Part shown: positions 15,913 to 21,534 of the stretch, piece after piece
Numbering within the stretch: the stretch's first letter is position 1
How the letters are laid out: every line of letters starts with the position of its first letter
NCBI GenBank assembly: GCA_949127695.1
Contig: CASBQH010000449.1
Coordinates: 1-21,534, forward strand
Reading direction: 5' to 3'
Length of the DNA stretch: 21,534 bases
DNA from: Synechococcales cyanobacterium PMM_0073
Lineage (GTDB): Bacteria > Cyanobacteriota > Cyanobacteriia > Elainellales > Elainellaceae
Translations under genes and position numbers: made by a program
The notes under the pieces: generated by a model
What the model saw: only the letters and a program-made list of their open reading frames with translations
Databases searched by the model: none
Told to the model about the DNA's origin: nothing

Positions 15913-15960
15913 TGCCCCAGCCTACTTGACCAATTTGGATCGCATAAGTAGTCAGGGGCA
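15913..15960. repeat. 15-base inverted repeat in the sigC leader
   Basis: Arms TGCCCCAGCCTACTT (15913-15927) and AAGTAGTCAGGGGCA (15946-15960) pair at 12 of 15 positions as two six-pair helices around a 3x3 internal loop, with an 18-base apical loop that contains CCAATTTGG. It could be an RNA stem-loop in the sigC leader or a protein site. Confidence 0.55.
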
Positions 15961-16156
15961 ACTGCTAGATAGTTCCAGTCGGAGCTGTTCAATCAGCGCT
16001 GGCCTTTAGACCCTACCAGTCGATTCCGGATGTCGATTTTTAGGCGAAACTTTTGGGCAGTCTGGTCTGTCCTGGTACTAAAGCCGCAGCCCTGGGCAAT
16101 CTAGCAGTAATTGATTTGAATCGCCCCCTTGTTACCTGGAGCCACGAAATAAGCAT

Positions 16157-17374
16157 ATGCCAGCCACTCCTTCCTACGCTGACCCCGAATTTGAAGAGTC
16201 ACAGAATGCTGATTTAGGTGCTCATCTGGGCAGTGAGCCAGACAAAGATCTGGAGTTAGACTATTCGGAGAGCGATGCCAGCAGCGCCGGACGCCGCACC
16301 ACAGATTTGGTCAGGCTCTATCTCCAGGAAATTGGCCGGGTGCGTCTGCTGGGGCGAGATGAAGAAGTCTCAGAAGCTCAGAGTGTCCAGCGTCACATGC
16401 GGCTGGTTGAGCTGCGAAACGAGGCGGCGGCCAATCATGCCGAAATTAGCAAATATGTGGCGCTAATCGACACCCACGACCGACTAGCTTCAACGCTGGG
16501 ACACCGACCTTCCTGGGAGCGCTGGGCGAAAGAGGCAGGCATGGATGTGACCGAGCTGCGTCCGGTGCAGGCCGTGGGCAAGCGCTGCTGGGCTGAGGTT
16601 GCTGAAATCACCGTAGCTGAGTTAGAGCAAGTTATCGCCGAAGGGACAAAGGCTAAAGATCACATGATCAAGGCCAACCTGCGGCTGGTGGTTTCAGTCG
16701 CCAAAAAGTACCAGAACCGGGGCTTGGAACTGCTGGACTTGATCCAGGAAGGCACATTGGGCCTGGAGCGAGCCGTCGAAAAATTTGATCCCACTAAGGG
16801 CTACCGCTTTAGCACCTACGCCTACTGGTGGATTCGCCAGGGAATCACGCGGGCAATTGCCACCCAGAGCCGTGCCATTCGGCTGCCGGTGCATATCACC
16901 GAAAAGCTGAACAAAATCAAAAAAGCGCAGCGCAAAATTTCGCAGGAGAAAGGCCGCACCGCCACGATGGAAGATATTGCCATCGAGCTGGATATGACCG
17001 CTGCCGGGGTGCGGGAAGTGCTGCTGCGCGTGCCGCGTGCTGTGTCGCTAGAAACCAAAGTTGGCAAAGAGCGCGATACCGAACTGGGCGACCTACTGGA
17101 AACGCAGGATGTCTCGCCCGAAGAAACAATGATGCGCGAAGCCTTGCAGCGCGATTTGCAAAAGCTGCTGACCGACCTGACCAGCCGGGAGCGCGATGTA
17201 ATTCAAATGCGGTTTGGGCTGGGCGACGGTCAGCCCTACTCGCTGGCCGAAATCGGTCGGGCGCTCGATCTCTCGCGGGAGCGAGTGCGCCAGATTGAAG
17301 CCAAAGCACTGCAAAAGCTAAGACAGCCAAAGCGGCGGAACCAGGTGCGCGACTATCTGGAGTCTTTGCCTTAG
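16157..17374 (+). CDS. sigC: group 2 RNA polymerase sigma factor, SigC type
   Basis: Sigma-70 family specificity subunit of RNA polymerase, non-essential group 2. The 405 residues and the extra segment between regions 1.2 and 2 (HDRLASTLGHRPSWERWAKE) point to cyanobacterial SigC rather than SigA, B, D or E. In order: acidic N-terminus (1-45), region 1.2 (TTDLVRLYLQEIGRVRLLGR, about 48-67), region 2 from about 165 (IKANLRLVVSVAKKYQNRG, YRFSTYAYWWIRQGITRAI), region 3 (RLPVHITEKLNKIKKAQR) and region 4 with the -35-binding helix-turn-helix (YSLAEIGRALDLSRERVRQIE). In Synechocystis SigC has been linked to nitrogen-stress and stationary-phase transcription. It stands alone between a 395-base leader and a strong terminator. 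Confidence 0.9.
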   Translation: MPATPSYADPEFEESQNADLGAHLGSEPDKDLELDYSESDASSAGRRTTDLVRLYLQEIGRVRLLGRDEEVSEAQSVQRHMRLVELRNEAAANHAEISKYVALIDTHDRLASTLGHRPSWERWAKEAGMDVTELRPVQAVGKRCWAEVAEITVAELEQVIAEGTKAKDHMIKANLRLVVSVAKKYQNRGLELLDLIQEGTLGLERAVEKFDPTKGYRFSTYAYWWIRQGITRAIATQSRAIRLPVHITEKLNKIKKAQRKISQEKGRTATMEDIAIELDMTAAGVREVLLRVPRAVSLETKVGKERDTELGDLLETQDVSPEETMMREALQRDLQKLLTDLTSRERDVIQMRFGLGDGQPYSLAEIGRALDLSRERVRQIEAKALQKLRQPKRRNQVRDYLESLP

Positions 17375-17412
17375 GTTTTAAACCTGCACAATCCGATTTC
17401 GGTGAGTGCGAG

Positions 17413-17439
17413 ACGGGGGTGATGTCACTCCCGTTTTTT
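17413..17439 (+). terminator. rho-independent terminator of sigC
   Basis: Arm ACGGGGGTGA (17413-17422) pairs with TCACTCCCGT (17425-17434), one G-T wobble, ending in T-run 17434-17439. It lies 38 bases after the sigC stop and before the convergent ridA gene. Confidence 0.93.
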
Positions 17440-17468
17440 ACTTTTGGGCTTTAGCCTTTGCTGGCGCA

Positions 17469-17867
17469 TCAGGCGGTGGGCAGCACGGCGATACATTCAA
17501 TCTCAATCTGCACATCTTTGGGCAGCCGCGACACTTGCACGCAGGAGCGAGCTGGGGCAGTTTCTTCGCCAAAATGCTGGGCGTAGATGGCGTTGACGGC
17601 GGCAAAGTCGTTCATATCGGTGAGAAATACGGTGGTTTTGACGACATGCTGCAAGGTTGCGCCTGCGGCCTGAAGCACGGCGGTGAGGTTGGCCAGCACC
17701 CGCTCAGTCTGCTGCACCACGTCACCTGCGCCGACAATATTGCCGGTTTCTGGATCGAGCGCCACCTGCCCGGACAAAAACAGCATTCTTCCGGTAGCAG
17801 CCACCGCCTGACTGTAGGGGCCAACCGGCGCAGGAGCCTGCTCAGTGCGAATAATTTGATGTGCCAT
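17469..17867 (-). CDS. ridA: RidA 2-iminopropanoate/2-iminobutanoate deaminase
   Basis: Hydrolyses reactive enamine/imine intermediates released by PLP enzymes such as threonine dehydratase, protecting other PLP enzymes from damage; cytosolic homotrimer. The 132-residue length is normal. It has the archetypal residues: Tyr18 in GPYSQAV, Ser32 in LSGQV, Arg107 in PARSCVQVSRLPKD and Glu122 in QIEIEC, corresponding to E. coli Tyr17, Arg105 and Glu120. It follows the Nudix gene on the same strand after a 76-base gap filled largely by a 14-bp repeat array, so co-transcription is likely. A second, divergent RidA-like gene lies 1 kb away on the opposite strand. Confidence 0.95.
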   Translation of the reverse strand: MAHQIIRTEQAPAPVGPYSQAVAATGRMLFLSGQVALDPETGNIVGAGDVVQQTERVLANLTAVLQAAGATLQHVVKTTVFLTDMNDFAAVNAIYAQHFGEETAPARSCVQVSRLPKDVQIEIECIAVLPTA

Positions 17868-17908
17868 AGCTTTGCATATTAAACCCTCTGAATTTTACCT
17901 GCTGCTGT

Positions 17909-17950
17909 CACATTGCTAAAGGCACATTGCTAAAGGCACATTGCTAAAGG
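17909..17950. repeat. 14-bp perfect tandem repeat, three copies
   Basis: CACATTGCTAAAGG occurs three times without mismatch at 17909, 17923 and 17937. The last copy overlaps the TAG stop codon of the minus-strand Nudix gene (17946-17944), so each further copy carries an identical TAG. The array occupies over half of the gap to ridA. Confidence 0.95.
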
Positions 17951-18387
17951 CGCGGCCTGAGTCCGTAGTCGCGGTATTGCCGATAGTCTTTGAGGATTTG
18001 GTCATGGTCAAAGCAGAGGTTGGGCGGCAGCTTCCAAAGTTCAAATACTTGAATGGCTTTGGCATCATCTTGGGCAGAGGGTTCGCCCGTCGCAGTCGCC
18101 AGAAAAACAACGCTGAGCGTATGCTGGCGCGGGTCGCGGTTGGGATCAGAGTAAACCTGAAACTGCTCGATTAGCTCAACTTGCAGGCTGGTTTCTTCTG
18201 TGGCTTCGCGGCGGGCAGCAGCTTCAACTGATTCGCCATAGTCCACAAAGCCGCCGGGAATTGCCCAGCCGTAAGGTAGATTTTGGCGCTCAATTAAGAC
18301 GATCGGACGATGGGGGCGGTCGATCAGTTCGATGATGATATCGACAGTCGGGGTTGGATTGCGATAGGTTGTCACGGGATGGGTCAC
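17944..18387 (-). CDS. Nudix hydrolase
   Basis: Mg2+-dependent pyrophosphohydrolase for nucleoside-diphosphate derivatives, cytosolic, 147 residues. The Nudix box GX5EX7REUXEEXGU reads GGFVDYGE...REATEET at about 46-68, with Thr in place of the usual Gly near its end; the catalytic Arg-Glu and Glu-Glu are intact. The flanking sequence ([28 protein letters not shown]) resembles ADP-ribose pyrophosphatase-type members, but the exact substrate is not determined. Start is GTG at 18387, chosen because the family N-terminus [14 protein letters not shown] follows within eight residues; no strong ribosome site is seen. Its start is only 26 bases from that of the divergent thioesterase. Confidence 0.9.
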   Translation of the reverse strand: MTHPVTTYRNPTPTVDIIIELIDRPHRPIVLIERQNLPYGWAIPGGFVDYGESVEAAARREATEETSLQVELIEQFQVYSDPNRDPRQHTLSVVFLATATGEPSAQDDAKAIQVFELWKLPPNLCFDHDQILKDYRQYRDYGLRPRL

Positions 18388-18413
18388 AAATGCAGGTATC
18401 CACTACAAGCATC

Positions 18414-18836
18414 ATGCAGCCTTTTACGACGAATCTGCGCGTGCGGCATTACGAAATGGATGCTCAAGGGCATGTGAATAATGCCGTCTATCAGCATTAT
18501 CTGGAGCAGGCGGCAATTGAACATTGCGAATCGCTAGGGTTTCCGCCCGCTCGCTACCAGGAGTTTGGCGGCACGTTTGTAATGCGGCGGGTGGCGATTG
18601 ACTATCTGCGGCCTGCCTTTGCAGGCGACGAGCTAGCTTTGACCACCTGGTTACAAGATATGCGCGGCACTCGCTCCACCCGTCGCTACGAGATTCGCAA
18701 AGCGGGGGCAGATGATTTGCTCGTCGCCGCCGAAGCGCTCTGGGTTTGGGTGGAGCTGGCCACGATGCGCCCCAAGGCGATTCCCAAGCCGATTCTAGAA
18801 GTGTTCGGGCAGTTGCTACCAGCGGAGGTACTATGA
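18414..18836 (+). CDS. hotdog-fold acyl-CoA/acyl-ACP thioesterase
   Basis: Predicted thioesterase of the 4-hydroxybenzoyl-CoA thioesterase/YbgC superfamily, 140 residues, cytosolic. The active-site signature near the N-terminus is YEMDAQGHVNNAVYQHYLEQA (overlapping; Asp-x-x-Gly-His-Val-Asn-Asn), followed by FVMRRVAIDYLRPAFAGDE, as in acyl thioesterases including the plant chloroplast ALT group. The acyl substrate cannot be read. The ATG at 18414 places the domain directly at the N-terminus; an in-frame ATG at 18390 would come within two bases of the divergent Nudix start. The stop overlaps the ATG of the next gene (ATGA), indicating coupled translation with the RidA-like and hydrolase genes. 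Confidence 0.85.
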   Translation: MQPFTTNLRVRHYEMDAQGHVNNAVYQHYLEQAAIEHCESLGFPPARYQEFGGTFVMRRVAIDYLRPAFAGDELALTTWLQDMRGTRSTRRYEIRKAGADDLLVAAEALWVWVELATMRPKAIPKPILEVFGQLLPAEVL

Positions 18837-19225
18837 CGCGACGATTTATTACCGAAGGCGAAGGGTTGCCGCAGTGGGCTGCGCCGCTTAGCCACGCGGT
18901 GGTCGTTAACAATATCTGCTACATCAGTGGTCAGCTTTCGGTAGACGAGTCTGGGCAATATCTGTCAGGCACAGCCCGCGAGGAAGCAGAGCGCAGTTTT
19001 GCCAACTTTTTTGCGGCGGTGGCGGCGGCAGGTTTTGCTAAATCAGACGTGGTGTTTGTGGATATTGCCTTTATTGATCTAGCCGACGTAAATGAGGTGA
19101 ATGCCCTGTTTGGCGAATATTTTTCCGCAGGTCAGCGTCCGGCTCGCACGATTTATCAGGCCGCAGCGCTGCCCTTTGGTGGCAAAGTGAAGGTGATGGG
19201 CGTGGCAATTCAGGAGACCGCATGA
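18833..19225 (+). CDS. divergent RidA/YjgF-family protein
   Basis: Member of the RidA (YjgF/YER057c) superfamily, 130 residues. The ATG at 18833 overlaps the previous stop and has a strong GGAGGT (18824-18829) just upstream; a longer open frame before it is inside the thioesterase gene. The fold signature is present: CYISGQLSVD, the helix around AERSFANFFAAV, and PARTIYQAAALPFGGKVKVMG. The substrate-carboxylate Arg105 is kept, but the position of the deaminase glutamate (Glu120 in E. coli) is Met122 and the N-terminal GPYSQ motif is replaced by WAAPLSH. It therefore probably differs from canonical RidA in substrate or mechanism. The stop overlaps the next start. Confidence 0.88.
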   Translation: MTRRFITEGEGLPQWAAPLSHAVVVNNICYISGQLSVDESGQYLSGTAREEAERSFANFFAAVAAAGFAKSDVVFVDIAFIDLADVNEVNALFGEYFSAGQRPARTIYQAAALPFGGKVKVMGVAIQETA

Positions 19226-20085
19226 CTCAACCCACTTGGCAGCATGACTCAATGATTACCAACGGCCTGCGGCTGCATTATGTGACGCAGGGCGAAGGCT
19301 CGCTGATGCTGATGCTGCACGGCTTCCCCGAATTCTGGTATTCCTGGAAGCACCAGATCCCGGAGTTTGCCCAAGATCATAAAGTAGTGGCGGTCGATCT
19401 GCGCGGCTACAACCAGAGCGATAAGCCGACTGAACCAGAAGCCTATCGAATGCGCGAGCTGCTTCAAGACGTGCGCGGGATTGTCTTGGGGCTGGGCTAC
19501 GAGCGCTGTACGCTGGTGGGACATGACTGGGGCGGCGCGATTGCCTGGACGTTTGCCGATAGCTATCCAGAGCTAGTCGAGCGGCTGATTGTGCTGAATT
19601 TTCCGCATCCGGCTAAGCTTTTGGCTGGATTGAAAACCCCTCAACAGCAGCTGCGAAGCTGGTACATCCTGTTTTTTCAGCTGCCCTGGCTGCCCGAGTT
19701 CGTCTTGCAGGTTGACAACTATCGGCTGATTGGCGAGATATTCAAAGGCACGGCATCCAACGAAATTGCCTTTCCGCCCGCTGATTTAGAGGCTTATAAG
19801 CAGGCGGCAGCTCAGCCCGGAGCGCTCACCGCCATGCTCAACTACTACCGTGCCAACATCATGCAGCCCGCCTGGGACAACCGCGCCTGGAGGGTTTTGG
19901 ACATGCCGATCCTGATGATTTGGGGCGAGGCGGATCAGGCATTGGGCAAAGAGCTGACCTATGGGACGGAGCTATATGCATCCAACTTGACGGTACGCTA
20001 TCTGCCGGAAGCCAGCCACTGGGTGCAGCAGGAGCAGCCGCAGCGCGTGAATCACTATATGCGCGAGTTTTTGGGCGCAGATTAG
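19222..20085 (+). CDS. alpha/beta-hydrolase, epoxide hydrolase type
   Basis: Soluble alpha/beta-fold hydrolase, 287 residues, most like epoxide hydrolases: it would open an epoxide to a diol through an aspartyl-ester intermediate. Motifs: oxyanion HGFPEFWYSW (His33-Pro36), nucleophile elbow GHDWGG with Asp102, a helical cap (about 130-215) with candidate ring-opening tyrosines Tyr148 and Tyr208/209, charge-relay Asp238 in WGEADQ, and His266 in EASHW. Fluoroacetate/haloalkane dehalogenases share this fold and Asp nucleophile, so a dehalogenase cannot be fully excluded, but the tyrosines favour epoxides. The start overlaps the RidA-like stop by four bases (ATGA). The natural substrate is unknown; lipid or carotenoid epoxides would be plausible. 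Confidence 0.88.
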   Translation: MTQPTWQHDSMITNGLRLHYVTQGEGSLMLMLHGFPEFWYSWKHQIPEFAQDHKVVAVDLRGYNQSDKPTEPEAYRMRELLQDVRGIVLGLGYERCTLVGHDWGGAIAWTFADSYPELVERLIVLNFPHPAKLLAGLKTPQQQLRSWYILFFQLPWLPEFVLQVDNYRLIGEIFKGTASNEIAFPPADLEAYKQAAAQPGALTAMLNYYRANIMQPAWDNRAWRVLDMPILMIWGEADQALGKELTYGTELYASNLTVRYLPEASHWVQQEQPQRVNHYMREFLGAD

Positions 20086-20129
20086 AGCATTTAAAGCAAT
20101 CAAGAAGTTTTAGCAAAGGAGTTCAACGA

Positions 20130-21534
20130 ATGCGGCATTGGCTTCGATTTGGCCAGCTTCAGCGCGGGTTAGCTAGCTTTTTGGCGAGCCTAGTGATCGT
20201 GCTTGCCGCTGGCTCAGCTGGAATTGGCCAGGTTCCACGCAGCCCAATTGATCCGCTGCCTTCACCGCTGCGGCAGATTGAAACCAATTTGAGCCAGTTC
20301 AATAGCCTGCTCGACGCGAATGCAGCCGAACTCGACAGAGGGCTGGTTTGGTTAGATGGCCGCAAGCTGTTCACGATTGCCGCTCCGGCGGTGCAGGCTA
20401 CTGACCAAACTGCGGCAGCTCCAATCGAGTCGCGCATCCAGACGATTGAAGATCGGCTGAGGCAAGTTGTGCAGGCTGGCTTTGAGCCTGACAGTCTGTG
20501 GGTGGTAGCGGAGACAGATGGCAATAGCCGTCAGCCTGTGATTTATCTGCGCTACAGCCGCCGAGACCAACCGCATGTTGATGAGCTAATGACCGTGACT
20601 TCGCTGGATGCCAAGGCAAACGGCATGAGCGCCTCAAACTGGGCGGAGGAAGTTCAGGGCATCGTCAAATCGGCGCTGCTCACAGCCCGACGCGAACGAC
20701 AGCCGTCATTTTTGCGTCAGCAGGCAATCTGGGCAGCGCTAATTTTGCTGGGCGTGGGGCTATTGACTTTGGGGCTAAGCCTCTGGCAGAAAAAGCTGCA
20801 AGCTCAACGTCATGATCTCAGCGCTCAAACCCAGGCCGACAAAGCCCAAATTGCCGCAGCTCCGCTCCAGAGTTCGCCGGAGATGGCAGCATTGCTACAG
20901 CAGCAGACTGTCAACTACCAGAAGCGGCGCTCTAATGACATCCAGCGGCGGTTTTTGCAGATCGCTCAGCTGTTGATCTGGGGGCTAGGAATTTTTGCAG
21001 TGGTGGGACTCTTTCCGCAGAGCCGCTGGCTGCGTCCGCTAATTATCTCCGGCATGCAGATTCCGCTGCGGCTGCTGATTGTGCTGCTGTTGACTTATTT
21101 GGCAATTCGGCTGGGCGAAACGGCGATTGATCGGCTGTTTTGGGCATTGCAGAACGGCACGAGTCTGTCTCCGGGCGCAGAGGAAGGCTCTCAGCGGCTA
21201 GTGCTGCGGTTTACCACCTTTTCGCGCGTTGCCAAAAGCATCTCGGCGCTGCTGCTGGTGGGCATTGGGATTGTGGTGGCGCTGGCGCTGCTGGGCTTGG
21301 CCATTAGTCCGGCGCTGCTGACGCTGACTGGGATCATCGGCGTCGGCATTTCGCTGGCCTCCCAAAACCTGATCAAAGACATGATCAATGGGTTTTTAAT
21401 CCTGCTGGAAGATCAGTTTGGCGTGGGCGATGTGGTGATGATTGGCGAGGTCTCTGGCTTAGTCGAGAACCTGAATCTGCGGATCACGCAGCTCCGCAGT
21501 TCGCAAGGCCATCTGATCACGATTCCCAACAGCG
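20130..21534 (+). CDS. MscS-family mechanosensitive channel, 3' end beyond window
   Basis: Membrane channel of the MscS superfamily that opens under osmotic tension. It begins at an ATG preceded by AAAGGAGT (20115-20122) and is open to the window edge (468 codons seen, C-terminus missing). Layout: an N-terminal signal or anchor (about 14-33), a periplasmic-type domain of about 155 residues, membrane segments at about 193-218, 276-296, 304-328 and 367-390, then the pore helix and beta domain start: LTGIIGVGISLASQNLIKD (about 397-416), LEDQFGVGDVV and IGEVSGLVENLNLRITQLR. The N-terminal extension makes it longer than E. coli MscS (286 residues). It lies 44 bases after the hydrolase gene and could share its transcript. 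Confidence 0.93.
   Translation, partial: MRHWLRFGQLQRGLASFLASLVIVLAAGSAGIGQVPRSPIDPLPSPLRQIETNLSQFNSLLDANAAELDRGLVWLDGRKLFTIAAPAVQATDQTAAAPIESRIQTIEDRLRQVVQAGFEPDSLWVVAETDGNSRQPVIYLRYSRRDQPHVDELMTVTSLDAKANGMSASNWAEEVQGIVKSALLTARRERQPSFLRQQAIWAALILLGVGLLTLGLSLWQKKLQAQRHDLSAQTQADKAQIAAAPLQSSPEMAALLQQQTVNYQKRRSNDIQRRFLQIAQLLIWGLGIFAVVGLFPQSRWLRPLIISGMQIPLRLLIVLLLTYLAIRLGETAIDRLFWALQNGTSLSPGAEEGSQRLVLRFTTFSRVAKSISALLLVGIGIVVALALLGLAISPALLTLTGIIGVGISLASQNLIKDMINGFLILLEDQFGVGDVVMIGEVSGLVENLNLRITQLRSSQGHLITIPNS

Larger units (their letters stand above)
15762..16156. other. 395-base region upstream of sigC
   Basis: No ORF with a ribosome site, tRNA or known riboswitch is recognised. It holds the hairpin and palindrome at 15764-15794, a GTA-N8-TAC motif at 15899-15912 and a long inverted repeat at 15913-15960. 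The remaining 196 bases to sigC show nothing I can name. A long regulated leader or an unannotated small RNA are the obvious possibilities. Confidence 0.5.

Noticed and set aside
15762..16156. Known small RNA or riboswitch in the sigC leader
   Set aside because: I found no recognisable core of Yfr1, 6S RNA or a common riboswitch; only the inverted repeat is reported.
17406..17882. 158-codon forward open frame opposite ridA
   Set aside because: It starts in the sigC terminator and is the complement of canonical ridA; its product resembles nothing.
18746..18832. N-terminal extension of the RidA-like gene inside the thioesterase gene
   Set aside because: The extension is low-quality sequence in the wrong frame of a conserved gene, whereas the ATG at 18833 has a strong GGAGGT.

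Overview
The window is cyanobacterial chromosome, about 21.5 kb, densely packed and GC-moderate to GC-rich. The diagnostic genes are a class II fructose/sedoheptulose bisphosphatase (glpX) beside hemA, the myxoxanthophyll-type carotenoid genes cruF and cruG, a SigC-type group 2 sigma factor, and cyanobacterial families such as DUF3727 and DUF4168. I see no phage, transposase, CRISPR, tRNA or rRNA. The HIP1 octamer (GCGATCGC), abundant in many cyanobacteria, was not seen on reading. The genus cannot be fixed from this alone; a filamentous Leptolyngbya-like lineage is possible but is a guess.

Layout. 207-2823 (+): glpX with a strong terminator, then hemA (photosynthetic carbon metabolism and tetrapyrrole entry). 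2996-3211 (-): a small secreted Gly/His-rich protein. 8150 down to 3647 (-): a REC-PAS-adenylate cyclase, then cruF, cruG and a ZIP metal transporter. The last three are almost contiguous (1-base overlap, then a 4-base gap) and look like one operon. 8392-11310 (+): a membrane-anchored CofE-like protein of unknown role, a two-domain GNAT protein and ruvX. 11466-15761 (+): DUF3727 protein, mltG, a YqeG-type HAD phosphatase, proB and an exported DUF4168 protein. 16157-17374 (+): sigC behind a 395-base structured leader and in front of a strong terminator. 18387 down to 17469 (-): a Nudix hydrolase and a canonical RidA. 18414-20085 (+): a hotdog thioesterase, a second divergent RidA-like protein and an epoxide-hydrolase-like enzyme, joined by ATGA stop/start overlaps. 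20130 to the end (+): an MscS-type channel cut by the window edge.

The most interesting points are: (1) the compact divergent cluster at 17.5-20.1 kb, in which five small enzymes of the metabolite-repair/detoxification kind (Nudix, RidA, thioesterase, RidA-like, epoxide hydrolase) sit together; (2) the cruF-cruG-ZIP operon with a His-rich exported protein just downstream; (3) short tandem repeats of 13-19 bp, 3-4 copies each and unrelated in sequence, at four gene junctions; (4) several perfect palindromes and long inverted repeats in the leaders of yqeG, proB and sigC. Function assignments rest on recognised motifs read by eye; no database search was possible.
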